From Calothrix sp. PCC 7716 (GTDB lineage Bacteria; Cyanobacteriota; Cyanobacteriia; Cyanobacteriales; Nostocaceae), in the NCBI RefSeq assembly GCF_019977735.1, contig NZ_AP025023.1, forward strand, positions 1 through 58,604: 58,604 bases of DNA, read 5' to 3'. This document shows, piece by piece, positions 44,309 through 52,801 of the stretch. The notes beneath the pieces were generated by a model. That model was not told where the DNA came from. It did not search any database and saw only the letters and a program-made list of their open reading frames with translations. The stretch's first letter is position 1, and each line of letters opens with the position of its first letter. The translations under genes were made by a program, and so were the position numbers.

Positions 44309-45034
44309 TTAACTTGCTTTTAAATAGAAACCACGCTTTTTATTTTTAGATGGTGGTGGGGCTAAAAATCTTTGATTAATTAAGTCTGTATAAATTTTTA
44401 AATACAATTGCCAATTCGATATTGCGTGCGTAGCTGATTGAACTTGTTCTGTTGGAGTTTGGTCAACAAAATTATGATTAAATTCAGCCAAGAACGCGAC
44501 GATGGGAATAATTTCCTCATCTGGTGTACGCATTGTTCCGTTGCAAACATTCATTTGAAGAATGCTGGTTTCTAATTGATAGCGGAATGTGATATTACCT
44601 TCGACAGGCGCCAGTCCAAAGTTCAACCAACTACCTCTTTCGAGTAAGTGAGAGTGTATATATTCAAGTGGTACCGAGCTGTTGTTTCCGACCCTTACAT
44701 GCCCAGTGATGGTCGTAGTAAGACGGTGGTAGCCTAAATTAGGCATTGCCGAAACGTACTTGCAGGCAATATTAGGTATCTCTACTTTTGAAATTGGTTT
44801 ATCTAATATAAATTCTTGAAATACTATCCTGTGTGTTTCTGCTACAATTCCCCTACCATCACCAAATACCAACCGCAATTGGTTACGAACTTTGGTTGCA
44901 CTTGAACATGATTGCTCCCACTCAAATGGTACAACATCGCTAAATAACAGTACTTTTGGGTTTTCAAGTACTGGTTGGGGTTGGGCGGTGTCGAGAATGA
45001 TATTAAGTTCTTGGGGAATTACGGTAGGATGCAT
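44309..45034 (-). CDS. Uncharacterised protein, paralogue of the next upstream gene
   Basis: 241 residues, soluble, no signal peptide or membrane segment. It aligns by eye along its length with the 247-residue protein at 45,126-45,869. Shared features are FSDVVPFEWE with YSGIVPESWE, RGIVAETHRIVFQE with VSIIAEPNRVIFVE, YVSAMPNLGYHRL with YVKMLPNAKYQGL, GSWLNFGLAPVEGNITF with GAWQEAGTEPVRSTVNL, and the C-terminal NWQLYLKIYTDLINQRFL with NWQTDLQEFSDLINHKFLG. It ends in a basic tail (KNKKRGFYLK). It lies 88 bp upstream of the giant gene on the same strand, so co-transcription is likely. Function is unknown; roles as regulator, chaperone or export co-factor of the giant protein are only suggestions. 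Confidence 0.75.
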   Translation of the reverse strand: MHPTVIPQELNIILDTAQPQPVLENPKVLLFSDVVPFEWEQSCSSATKVRNQLRLVFGDGRGIVAETHRIVFQEFILDKPISKVEIPNIACKYVSAMPNLGYHRLTTTITGHVRVGNNSSVPLEYIHSHLLERGSWLNFGLAPVEGNITFRYQLETSILQMNVCNGTMRTPDEEIIPIVAFLAEFNHNFVDQTPTEQVQSATHAISNWQLYLKIYTDLINQRFLAPPPSKNKKRGFYLKAS

Positions 45035-45064
45035 GATGAAAAAATGTGGATAATATTATTGCAT

Positions 45065-45097
45065 TCCGGAGTGAGGGATGGTTTTCCCTACTCCGGA
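45065..45097 (-). terminator. Hairpin between the two paralogous genes
   Basis: TCCGGAGTGAGGGA (45,065-45,078) pairs with TCCCTACTCCGGA (45,085-45,097), one bulged base, loop of 6. It lies 28 bp after the 247-residue gene. No U-run follows on the minus strand, so it may attenuate or protect mRNA instead of ending transcription. Confidence 0.5.
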
Positions 45098-45125
45098 TTA
45101 AAGTTATTGAATGATAGTTCTCGTG

Positions 45126-45869
45126 TTATACAGCAGCAGCAACGCTGTTGATGGTGAATACATCAGGTACAATGCTTGCGGTTTCTTGACTTGCACCTAA
45201 GAATTTGTGGTTAATGAGGTCACTGAATTCTTGTAAATCGGTTTGCCAATTACCCATTGCTTTAAGCAAGTTATTGAGCTTTTCTTCACTGGTTGAACCA
45301 CTAACTTCGTAGCTAAAGCTGCCAGAGAACAACACAATTGGGGTGGTTGACTCGTCTGGATTGCGTAATGCAGCTTCGTTGATGGTGAGAAAATGTTGCG
45401 CGCGCTCGTAGCTGTAGACAAGGTTAACAGTAGAACGCACTGGCTCGGTACCAGCTTCTTGCCATGCACCAGGAGCAAACAAACGTTCTGAAATAAACTT
45501 GCGTGCTGCGTCCTCTTCGGCGCCTTCAAAACCTACATAACCGCGTGGGTTTACACCCAAACCTTGGTATTTGGCGTTGGGTAGCATTTTAACGTAACGC
45601 TCTGCAATTGCTGCGACTATGATATCTTTTACTTCTTTACCTTCAAGTGACTCAACAAAAATGACGCGGTTAGGTTCAGCAATGATGCTGACACCGTTAG
45701 TGTAAACTACTTGTGTCAAGTTTTGAGTGAAGATAGGTTGGCGCGCGAGTTCCCAAGACTCTGGTACGATACCCGAATACTTCATGAAATCAGCGTTCAT
45801 GACAGAGGGTTTATTATCTTCAATCGCTACAATAATTCCAAACTCTTGTACTTTTACTTCTTTATTCAT
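45126..45869 (-). CDS. Uncharacterised protein, first gene of the giant-protein cluster
   Basis: 247 residues, soluble. It is a paralogue of the 241-residue protein downstream (shared motifs are listed there). Polar, with no recognised domain. The start ATG is preceded by CAGGTAACTACC, an acceptable ribosome binding site. It lies first in a run paralogue-paralogue-giant protein-PpiC-ABC exporter, all on the minus strand, with a 1-kb non-coding region upstream that probably holds the promoter. The duplicated pair may form a heteromer. No known secretion or toxin-immunity family was recognised, so function is left open. Confidence 0.75.
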   Translation of the reverse strand: MNKEVKVQEFGIIVAIEDNKPSVMNADFMKYSGIVPESWELARQPIFTQNLTQVVYTNGVSIIAEPNRVIFVESLEGKEVKDIIVAAIAERYVKMLPNAKYQGLGVNPRGYVGFEGAEEDAARKFISERLFAPGAWQEAGTEPVRSTVNLVYSYERAQHFLTINEAALRNPDESTTPIVLFSGSFSYEVSGSTSEEKLNNLLKAMGNWQTDLQEFSDLINHKFLGASQETASIVPDVFTINSVAAAV

Positions 45870-46903
45870 GGTAGTTACCTGATATAAATTAGGTTAAATT
45901 TGATTTAAGCTATCGGATAATTAAGACACGACAATATAGAACAGCAAGAAACTTAATTTCTCTGCTATTACAGTTGTACCCAAGCATGTATTATGGTGTG
46001 GTTATTAACCCACTAATTGCCTCTTAGTTACCTATATTATTTGTATACGGAGTAATGTAACTTTGGAAATACGGAAAACACTTGTCTTTATTTCTAATTA
46101 ACCTTGTACGACTTCCCGGCTTTACGTATGGTTACATAAAGTACTTTCTCTCCCAAAGCGCAGATTTAGCTGTTACTGATTAGCTACGGTTGTGCTTGGG
46201 TGTAAAAATAGCGGTTTCTAGTTCGTTGCTGTACTATACCAATCACAACCACCGTGCAATTACTGCTTTATAGTAATAAATAATACTATGTTTGTCGAGT
46301 GAGTTTTGAGTGTTGGTAACTGGCACGCTGTCAGAGAGCAGGACGCTCGCTACTCAATAGTACAGGTTACGCTGTAGGAGGAGGCGCCTTTACTATTACT
46401 ATTTTTGTAGTATGAGATAATACTATTTATTATCAATAATATTGATTCGACTCGTGGGAGCGCGCGGTGTGAATAACCCCATTCAACATACCTTGTCAGC
46501 AAGCATGACATCACCCAAAACGCACTGCATTATTTGACATGCCAATTGCGCTCAAATGCAGTCACCAAGAGAGTTATGACCACATCGACCAAAGCGTACT
46601 ACATAAACAGTGATGGTAAGTCGGGTGACAGTGTGGTTTAACTGTGGTGTAAGTAAGGTGACACCTAACTGTTTTGATTATGGGTTGATTGTAGCAGTGA
46701 AATATTAAACTGAAACCCTGTTTTGATTGACATAACGGTAATTTTGATAAGCTAGGTAACACTTGGGTTTAATTAAAGTGTCACATTACTGCTATCAGTA
46801 GGTTATAGTAGTAGGGATTACATATTGAGTACGAACAAGCTTGACTATCTCGATTGATAAACAGTAGTTACTGTGAAAAGTTCCACTGTACTTTCATTTA
46901 GCT
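45870..46903. other. 1-kb non-coding region upstream of the giant-protein cluster
   Basis: No gene seen. It probably carries the promoter for the minus-strand cluster beginning at 45,869 and contains inverted repeat element F. One GGCGCC lies near 46,384. A short frame at 46,574-46,762 coincides with element F and is not credible. Confidence 0.5.
46623..46788. repeat. Paired inverted repeat element F
   Basis: The left part has GGGTGACAGTGTGGTTTAAC and AAGGTGACACCTAAC (46,623-46,669). After about 80 bp the right part has CTAGGTAACACTTGGGTTTAA and AAAGTGTCACATTA (46,752-46,788), stated in short pieces. The unit resembles that of element C (GGTGTCAC, GTTTAAC) at 2.4 kb, so the two loci are related. 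Confidence 0.5.
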
Positions 46904-48316
46904 TTAAAACTTTTTACTTTTTGGATAATTGTACAAGCTAACTTCCACAGGCTCCTTATCATTAACCCCCTTCATTTTTAGCCAAGCTTTGCCACTAGAA
47001 ACAGCTTCCCCGTCATTATTGGTAGCGGGAATGCATTCAACTCTGGGCGCCGCATCAATATTTTTAGAGAATCCTGATAGCTTACTCGAAACCGCAGTTT
47101 GGTTATCACTGTGAGCTGTAAGACAAACTGTAAAACCCCACTTCCTGATATTGGTTAAGGATTGTTTGAGAAAATTAGCCCAATGGTCAGGGTCAACACC
47201 ATGAACCTCGTAGGTATTCGATTCCATCAGAAAGATTGCTACTTTCCCTTCTAAACCCGATTTATCTTTGAGATAATCCAAGTAATCATCCTCGTCAATT
47301 CCCATGTCTATAGCTTGTTGTTTCCGCTCCTGAATTGTTACAGGAAAGCTTTCAAAGAATAAGTTAATTTCGGGAGCATCGGTTAATACTTGAACACCTC
47401 CCCAAACACTAGGATTGGTTTCTGGGTTAACGATAATAACGTGATAACCATCATCTTTAAGAAGTCGAATCATTAACCGTTCTAAGGTGCTTTTTCCGCT
47501 TCCCTGTTCCCCCGATAAAACCCGGAAAGGTAATTTGAGAAGCTGATATATCCAGCGGTATTGTTCATCCAGTTCGAGCTTAGTTGATGTTGCTCCTTCT
47601 GGTTCCTGGTCGTTATTCTTCATACCCAATATCTTCTGAGATTCCTTATCAGCTTTAGCTGCGTCTCTCAGGTTCTCAGCTTTTGACTTACTAAACTCCG
47701 ATTTTTTAGCCGCGATTTCTGACAGTGCCAAATCAAATTTAGCTTCATCAATGGTGTTGGAACGCTTTAATACTTCCTGTAAATGGGTTAGTTCCCCTTT
47801 ACCCCGAAGCTTATTTATCTCCTCTGCTATTTCCTTTTCTGCTTGGAATTCTTGTTTCTTGAATATAACCTTACGCTCGTTAAAGCCATGTACCCAGTTC
47901 TCATATACTTGAGTTTTAAAAGCTTCTAAATCAGAAGAGTAAGAGTTTTGTAGTGCCGATGCTTTTAATCCTTGATTGTACCGCGCGTAAATAATTAATC
48001 CCAACACAGCCAGGGAATATTTAGGGATGTCCGGGTTGGTAGCGGGAATTTCTCTTACAACAGTTGATTTTTTTATTATATCTATCCATTCTCGCTTAAA
48101 TTCCGAACCATTCCCCTCCCCGTAAAGCGACAAATCATACAGTTGTTTTAACACAACTAAATCAATATCCTTTTCACAGCCCCTCATAGCCTTTTCTGAA
48201 GGAGCGAAACAAATCTGGTAACGCTCGAACTGTGTACCAAGGTGGGATACTAAATGAAAAAATCCTGCCAGTGTCAGAGCTATTACCGTGCCGTGTTTGT
48301 GCAAGAACTTTTTCAT
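46904..48316 (-). CDS. Membrane-anchored P-loop ATPase, unknown
   Basis: 470 residues. A hydrophobic segment lies near 10-28 and a second weaker one near 100-116 (YSLAVLGLIIYARY). Residues 130-250 are charged and helical. The ATPase half has Walker A GEQGSGKST at 269-277, a Walker B-like VAIFLMESN near 358, and FTVCLTAHSDNQ near 395 as a sensor-like strand. The layout (N-terminal membrane anchor, cytosolic P-loop domain) recalls coupling proteins and FtsK/HerA-type DNA pumps, but the sequence does not match one clearly. It is the last gene of a six-gene minus-strand run, 10 bp after the preceding gene. Given the relaxase on this plasmid, a DNA-transfer role is a reasonable hypothesis; no other transfer genes are recognisable. 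Confidence 0.7.
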   Translation of the reverse strand: MKKFLHKHGTVIALTLAGFFHLVSHLGTQFERYQICFAPSEKAMRGCEKDIDLVVLKQLYDLSLYGEGNGSEFKREWIDIIKKSTVVREIPATNPDIPKYSLAVLGLIIYARYNQGLKASALQNSYSSDLEAFKTQVYENWVHGFNERKVIFKKQEFQAEKEIAEEINKLRGKGELTHLQEVLKRSNTIDEAKFDLALSEIAAKKSEFSKSKAENLRDAAKADKESQKILGMKNNDQEPEGATSTKLELDEQYRWIYQLLKLPFRVLSGEQGSGKSTLERLMIRLLKDDGYHVIIVNPETNPSVWGGVQVLTDAPEINLFFESFPVTIQERKQQAIDMGIDEDDYLDYLKDKSGLEGKVAIFLMESNTYEVHGVDPDHWANFLKQSLTNIRKWGFTVCLTAHSDNQTAVSSKLSGFSKNIDAAPRVECIPATNNDGEAVSSGKAWLKMKGVNDKEPVEVSLYNYPKSKKF

Positions 48317-48326
48317 TTACCAGTAC

Positions 48327-48878
48327 CTATTTTCGTTTTGGAACAAAATAATAAGCTGCAATCATTAGGAGGAAGCTAATAAGTAAACCCATACTTTGAG
48401 GTATGGCGATAGGGCTTTTATCCCCTTCAAATTCCTTTCTCTGTGTTTCAATAACTTCATAGGTTCGCTCGGTTGCGGATTTTAAACTGTAGTAATTATT
48501 GAGAACACCATAGACTAAGAATCCTGCTCCCCCAATCTTGGCGATAACTGAAAAAGGTTTGTGCATATTGTCGATTTCCGGTTTCCCATTGTGGTAATTT
48601 ATTCTGAATCCATCTAAGTCCCTGGTAGCTGGAATCATCGCGATTGTAAACACACTGACTGCGGTCAAGGTCGGGTTAAATGTTATTCCTATGAGTGCTT
48701 TACCTACAAAATAAGCTGCTGCAACATAAGAATAATTTGTAAGCCTTTCAGCTAGAAGCGCTTCCTTCCTAATTTCTGCTATTTTATTCGCTTTGAATTC
48801 CTCTATCTGTTCCTTAACTTCTTCAGGATATTCGGTGTCACCTGACTTGTTCTCTTGCTGTAAAAATGAAAACGACAT
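48327..48878 (-). CDS. Multi-pass membrane protein, unknown
   Basis: 183 residues. A polar, helical N-terminus (EEVKEQIEEFKANKIAEIRKEA) is followed by probable membrane segments near 50-85 (YVAAAYFVGKALIGI and TLTAVSVFTIAMI), 112-128 (IAKIGGAGFLVYGVL) and 160-178 (SMGLLISFLLMIAAYYFV), ending in PKRK. The basic C-terminus suggests it is cytoplasmic. No family is recognised. Spacing of 10 bp to the ATPase gene and 18 bp from the preceding gene argues for one operon and perhaps one membrane complex. Confidence 0.7.
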   Translation of the reverse strand: MSFSFLQQENKSGDTEYPEEVKEQIEEFKANKIAEIRKEALLAERLTNYSYVAAAYFVGKALIGITFNPTLTAVSVFTIAMIPATRDLDGFRINYHNGKPEIDNMHKPFSVIAKIGGAGFLVYGVLNNYYSLKSATERTYEVIETQRKEFEGDKSPIAIPQSMGLLISFLLMIAAYYFVPKRK

Positions 48879-48896
48879 AATTAAAGTGATATGCTA

Positions 48897-49550
48897 CTAA
48901 CTGAATACAAACCCCAATTTAGCCAAGATACGAGTAACCGGATTACTAGCTTCAGCAACATAATCCTTATAGTTAATGCGCTCCAATTCCGAATCGCTAC
49001 CGTGTTCGAGAATATGTTTCATTCTTGCTTTTTTATAATCTGTATCAGTTTTTAATTGCTTGAGATAGGGACGGTTTACCAGTTTAATTAATTTATCTTT
49101 TGCATCAACAGAGTATTCAGCATTTACTATCTCTGCCTGCATTGAGATAAATTCCATTTCATCATTGTGCTTAGTTTCCTGTAATAACCTAGCTGCTAGC
49201 AATTCCGCATCAATTTCTGTAATTCCGTTGTTATAGTTTCCCTCAGTCAAAACTGTTGCAGCTTGTGAAGAGGATACCTTTAACCCGTACTTACTACCAG
49301 CGGAAATTATGTCAGCAATCTTCTCGTTATAGGTTCCCTGAGCTTCAATGATATCAATCCACTGTTGCGCTATCTGGGGAAGGAATTCGTTAATAAATTG
49401 GGCATCTTTATGTGTATCTCGCAAGTCCTTAAGTTCCTGCTCATCCCCCAAAGTTTGCTTATTTAAAGTATCGATGGAGAAATTTAAATCGTTTTTTAAT
49501 CGATTCAATACGTTGTTCCCTCTGCCGCTTACGAAGTCTTTTATCCTCAT
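48897..49550 (-). CDS. Helical protein of the unknown ATPase operon
   Basis: 217 residues, highly charged, no membrane segment, predicted mainly alpha-helical. Stretches such as LGDEQELKDLRDTHKDAQF and SMQAEIVNAEYSVDAKDKLIKL have heptad character. The start used here overlaps the previous gene by 92 bases. This is long, but the N-terminal text (MRIKDFVSGRGNNVLNRLKND) looks genuine; a later internal start cannot be excluded. Function unknown; probably a soluble partner of the membrane components in the same run. Confidence 0.6.
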   Translation of the reverse strand: MRIKDFVSGRGNNVLNRLKNDLNFSIDTLNKQTLGDEQELKDLRDTHKDAQFINEFLPQIAQQWIDIIEAQGTYNEKIADIISAGSKYGLKVSSSQAATVLTEGNYNNGITEIDAELLAARLLQETKHNDEMEFISMQAEIVNAEYSVDAKDKLIKLVNRPYLKQLKTDTDYKKARMKHILEHGSDSELERINYKDYVAEASNPVTRILAKLGFVFS

Positions 49551-49875
49551 CTCTTTTCCTCTCGTATTCGTCGTTATACTGCTTTACTTTGTCGAGTGTA
49601 TTACCGGGACAAACTAAATAAAACCTGTTATCAGTAGGGTGCTGTTGATAATTACAATCCCGTTTATCAATGTTTGGATAAAGTGCTTGAACCTGCTCAA
49701 TTCGGTTGCGATGTTCGTTAATGGTTAAGGCTACTGGCGTCAAAATAGAAATAGCGATTACTCCCCAACCCATTGGGCGAATATCCCATTTATCAACTTT
49801 GTAATGGTAGTAGATTCCTAATCCTCCAACCACACCTGATAATTTAGGTTTTGGCTGGGATTCTAAATCTTTCAA
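49459..49875 (-). CDS. Single-pass membrane protein, unknown
   Basis: 138 residues. One or two hydrophobic stretches (SGVVGGLGIYYHY near 14-26; WGVIAISILTPVALTI near 37-52). Beyond the membrane is a segment with two cysteines (RDCNYQQHP and LVCPGN) that could form a disulfide if extracytoplasmic. The C-terminus is strongly basic (ERKRDEDKRLRKRQREQRIESIKKR), which argues for a cytoplasmic end or nucleic-acid contact. It overlaps both neighbours (32 bp upstream, 92 bp downstream), typical of a tightly coupled operon. No family recognised. Confidence 0.6.
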   Translation of the reverse strand: MKDLESQPKPKLSGVVGGLGIYYHYKVDKWDIRPMGWGVIAISILTPVALTINEHRNRIEQVQALYPNIDKRDCNYQQHPTDNRFYLVCPGNTLDKVKQYNDEYERKRDEDKRLRKRQREQRIESIKKRFKFLHRYFK

Positions 49876-50713
49876 GGATTGCGACTTGGCGGCTTTTGAT
49901 ATTTGAGCGTATTTGCTCTAAGTCCCCCTTTACTTCGCTAAGACCTTGTGAGAATTTACTATCTAACCGTGCCTGCCTCGCTGCTATGTGCTGCCTTAGT
50001 TCCGAGATGGAATCATCAACTGTTTTTGTTTCTTGGTGGTCGAATTTATCATCTACAAAGGCTTTTATAGCACTAGTAACCGAACCGACAAACGACTTAT
50101 AATCATCAAATACGTCCGGTATCTGAGAGCATAATTCAATCGTTTCTAGTTCAGATAATTGAACATCCAATACGGATGATTGAGAAGTAATTAAATCATG
50201 CTTCTCTCCCTCACTCACCACTATCCCGGTTTCAGCTTCTTCCTCTGATTCAATTACTTGATTTTCTACCTCAACCCTTTCAATAAGATTTAAATCGGTT
50301 GGCGCTTCGGTTCGCGTGTTGGTATCTAAATTGGTGTTTGCATCCTGGTGGCTTAATTCTTGTTCTTGAGATAGTTTAATTTGTTGAACGTTGGTTATTA
50401 ATTCCGAATTGGGAGATAGTTCAATTTCTTGAACGTTGTTTATTAATTCCGAATTGGGAGATAGTTCAATTTGTTGAACGTTAGTTATTAATTCCGAATC
50501 TTGGGGAGGTTCAATTTCTTGAATCAAAGGCATTGGCTCAACTTCATTGCTAAACTTAATCACCAACTTGTTAAGTATTGATACGGCTAAGTCATCAGTT
50601 AATGTTTCATTGTTGTAACCAAGTCGCTCTAACTCTTCCCTGATAACAGGCTTACTAAGTTTGATATTCTTGCGCGATAAGTTTGATTGAATACGTTTTA
50701 TGTAATCTGTCAT
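49844..50713 (-). CDS. Acidic helical protein with 15-residue repeats, unknown
   Basis: 289 residues. The N-terminal domain (about 1-55, MTDYIKRIQSNLSRKNIKLS through DLAVSILNKL) is a compact helical unit. Four 15-residue repeats follow (IELSPNSELITNVQQ type, about 63-120), encoded by 45-bp tandem DNA repeats. The rest is acidic, then ends in a helical segment (SISELRQHIAARQARLDSKF, LEQIRSNIKSRQVAILERF) with coiled-coil character. It is the second gene of the six-gene run, 13 bp after the first. The repeats probably form a flexible spacer. No function recognised. Confidence 0.65.
   Translation of the reverse strand: MTDYIKRIQSNLSRKNIKLSKPVIREELERLGYNNETLTDDLAVSILNKLVIKFSNEVEPMPLIQEIEPPQDSELITNVQQIELSPNSELINNVQEIELSPNSELITNVQQIKLSQEQELSHQDANTNLDTNTRTEAPTDLNLIERVEVENQVIESEEEAETGIVVSEGEKHDLITSQSSVLDVQLSELETIELCSQIPDVFDDYKSFVGSVTSAIKAFVDDKFDHQETKTVDDSISELRQHIAARQARLDSKFSQGLSEVKGDLEQIRSNIKSRQVAILERFRIPAKT
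50356..50525. repeat. 45-bp tandem repeats within a coding region
   Basis: Units start at 50,356, 50,401 and 50,446, with a partial unit at 50,491. The second and third differ at only a few bases. They keep the frame because 45 is divisible by three, so copy number can vary without breaking the gene. Confidence 0.8.
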
Positions 50714-50726
50714 AATTTCTCCGCTC

Positions 50727-51182
50727 CTAAATTGCTTGGATAAATAACTCGGATGCTTTCTCTACTTCCTTTCTCAGTTTGTAAGTGTGTGCTGCTAAGA
50801 TTACCGGGTACAATTCTTTAAGTTCATACACGCGAGTTTTACGGAACCCGTTTAGAGGTTTAAACCATTTTGTAAGGGTATTGGGATGAATTGTAATTTG
50901 GTGCTGTTCAAACAATTCCAGTAATTCCTTGCCGCTAATTTCTGATTCCTTGCCAGCTATTAATTGGTTAGCGACCTTAACCGAATTTACAATTGGTACA
51001 AGTCTTAAATCACATTTAGGAAGTTGTTTCTTGACTTCAGCCAACCACGTAACATTCTGTTTTATTAACGGGAAGTCGTCACCAAAAATAGGTTTTAAAC
51101 GATACCAACTCGCGTCACTAATCCGCTTTCCAAGTACCTCCTCAAACAACTCTCTCGCTTCTTTTTGTTCTAGTTTCTTCAT
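50727..51182 (-). CDS. Winged-helix-like DNA-binding protein, first gene of the operon
   Basis: 151 residues. The second half (GKELLELFEQHQITIHPNTLTKW through KTRVYELKELYPVILAAH) reads like a winged helix-turn-helix with a MerR-like wing (the pattern Y-x-L-x-E-L-x-P). The first half (EARELFEEVLGKRISDASWYRL) looks like another HTH-type unit. It begins the six-gene run and sits next to a non-coding region with inverted repeats, so it may regulate the operon. The call is by fold resemblance only. Confidence 0.55.
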   Translation of the reverse strand: MKKLEQKEARELFEEVLGKRISDASWYRLKPIFGDDFPLIKQNVTWLAEVKKQLPKCDLRLVPIVNSVKVANQLIAGKESEISGKELLELFEQHQITIHPNTLTKWFKPLNGFRKTRVYELKELYPVILAAHTYKLRKEVEKASELFIQAI

Positions 51183-51746
51183 CTAAGTAAGTCCTAAACT
51201 CAGTATTCAAAACTACTTGCTTTTTCTTGCACTGATACGTAGTGCTACTCAAAACATCAATCACGGATGCAATTTGTCAATTTTCAGTGAGTGATTGCAG
51301 CAGCGTGTGAAAATAACATTTCTTTACAAACTGCATCGGTGATTCATTTTTACTGTCTGTCGCATCCGATGAAATAAAAATTTACAATCGGTTCTTTTTT
51401 TGGGGTAAATCGCTGCATCCCTTGTGCTTTCTGGGTAGTGCAATTTTCACGGACGTGATTCTGCTTTTTACCCCGCGCTTTTTCGGGGGTCTGGGATAAA
51501 TGCTCCTTTAGCTCGATTCCTTGGTGCATAACGGGTTCGGGGTTGCAGGGGGTTTAAATCCCTAAAACTGCATTCATTGAACCTTTGGACTACATCAAAA
51601 TTATATAGCACAAAGATAGCACAAGCATAGCCTGGAGATGCTATAAAGTTTTTATGCACAACTTATTCTTACCTTGAGATGTAACTGTTATCTCTGGAAG
51701 GGAGCTGTCCAGTATCTCTAGGGTGTATTTTAAAAGGAGGATAAAT
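51183..51746. other. Non-coding region with operator-like inverted repeats
   Basis: ATCACGGATGCAATT (51,260-51,274) and AACTGCATCGGTGAT (51,329-51,343) are inverted copies with two mismatches, 54 bp apart. A third related site (GCATCCGATG) is near 51,362. They sit upstream of the six-gene operon start and could bind its first product. A hairpin CCCCG/CGGGG lies around 51,474-51,491. A short minus-strand frame at 51,468-51,659 is not credited. Near 51,733-51,740 is the strong ribosome binding site AAAAGGAGG for the next plus-strand gene. Confidence 0.5.
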
Positions 51747-52010
51747 ATGTCAAAGCCCCAAGTAGAAGCAATGCCACTTGAAGAAAATGTCAGATTGAAT
51801 ATAACCGTCTCGCGCTATAACCTTCAAAGGTTGAAGTACTGGGCTGCTGTCAGCGGCAAAACTCCCAGCGCTTATGCTAGTCAAATAATTTCGGCTCGAT
51901 TGGAAGCAAACTTTGATTTAATCAATCGACAGCTTGAAGATTTGGCTCAAAGTCAGGGAATGACACTAACAGACTTAAAGGAACTTCTTGATAACCAAGA
52001 TTCAAAATGA
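51747..52010 (+). CDS. Small ribbon-helix-helix regulator
   Basis: 87 residues from ATG 51,747. That start was chosen because AGGAGG ends 6 bases before it; an ATG 8 codons upstream would lie before the ribosome binding site. The core NVRLNITVSRYNLQRLKYWAAVSGKTPSAYASQII is an RHH/CopG-like unit with the strand LNITVS. It is followed by LEANFDLINRQLEDLAQSQGMTLTDL. Candidate plasmid copy-control or antitoxin-like regulator; no toxin gene follows. It converges with the MerR-like gene and overlaps its end by 9 bp. Confidence 0.7.
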   Translation: MSKPQVEAMPLEENVRLNITVSRYNLQRLKYWAAVSGKTPSAYASQIISARLEANFDLINRQLEDLAQSQGMTLTDLKELLDNQDSK

Positions 52011-52709
52011 AACTGTAAGAAACCTAAATAATGTATAAAAATGAAGCATGAACGCTACTGATATCAATCCTTCAAATCTTCCAGCAATACCATTATCCGA
52101 ACGCAGCAACTTACCTATTTTTAAGTCGAAATCCTTAATATTTAATTGTTTGCCTAACTCGATTAGCTCCTGAATTACTTGTGGGATAACTACAAGAGTT
52201 CTCTTGCGAATCGATATTTTGGAGTCTGACAAAGAGTTTTCAGCTATGTAAGCAATTATTTTTAAAGATTCTTCATCTAATTTTTGTCCGTTTAATGTAG
52301 ATGCTATGGCTTTTTTCAAATTAGAATCAGTAAATTCATTATCAATCTTCAATTGCTTAACAACATCAAAAATTACTTCACCGTCTTTATCAACTACTAA
52401 TATTGCAGATAAATTTGTATCTATATTATATATAAGCTTATCAAGCGAACCTACTTTGCTATGCTTACAATCCAAGAACAAAAGCTCAAGCTGCTTAAAA
52501 CTCCAGTCTTGGCGCAGCTTATTTAAAACCCTAAGAAAAATCAATTGATTCCAGGTATAAAGAATAGCTGTATCCCTATTTGGCACCACTAAGCCAGCTT
52601 CGTCCAGTTTACGCAACTGGTTTCTGGTAAATCCCGATAGTAGTTCTGCTTCTTTCTGAGAAAACATCTCAGACTTTCTTGACACCAAATATTGCTTTAA
52701 GCTTGCCAT
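52002..52709 (-). CDS. MerR-like HTH regulator divergent from rep
   Basis: 235 residues. The N-terminal 75 residues are MerR-like: FSQKEAELLSGFTRNQLRKLDEAGLV, a wing-like AILYTWNQLIFLRVL, then LRQDWSFKQLELLFLDC. The remaining 160 residues match nothing recognised and end hydrophobic (ISVAFMLHFYTLFRFLTVSF), perhaps membrane-associated. It is transcribed away from rep. The shared 380-bp intergenic region holds an inverted repeat at 52,746-52,801, so it probably controls rep or itself. Its last 9 bases overlap the RHH gene on the other strand. Confidence 0.65.
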   Translation of the reverse strand: MASLKQYLVSRKSEMFSQKEAELLSGFTRNQLRKLDEAGLVVPNRDTAILYTWNQLIFLRVLNKLRQDWSFKQLELLFLDCKHSKVGSLDKLIYNIDTNLSAILVVDKDGEVIFDVVKQLKIDNEFTDSNLKKAIASTLNGQKLDEESLKIIAYIAENSLSDSKISIRKRTLVVIPQVIQELIELGKQLNIKDFDLKIGKLLRSDNGIAGRFEGLISVAFMLHFYTLFRFLTVSF

Positions 52710-52745
52710 AACTCTAATGCTGCTGGATACCTATATTTTAAGAAC

Positions 52746-52801
52746 CCTACTTTATATTTACGGATTTTGGTAGTATTGAGTATAAAATCACCAAAAGTAG
52801 G
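52746..52801. promoter_or_regulatory. Inverted repeat between the MerR-like gene and rep
   Basis: CCTACTTT at 52,746-52,753 and AAAGTAGG at 52,794-52,801 are perfect 8-bp arms 40 bp apart. The first starts 36 bp upstream of the MerR-like start codon. Likely an operator or replication-control site. Confidence 0.45.

Noticed and set aside
46574-46762. 62-residue minus-strand frame
   Set aside because: It coincides with inverted repeat element F and has no start signal.
51468-51659. 63-residue minus-strand frame with RDLNPLQPRTRYAPRNR text
   Set aside because: The text is arginine/proline rich and looked faintly familiar, but the region contains hairpins and operator-like repeats and no ribosome binding site; likely spurious.
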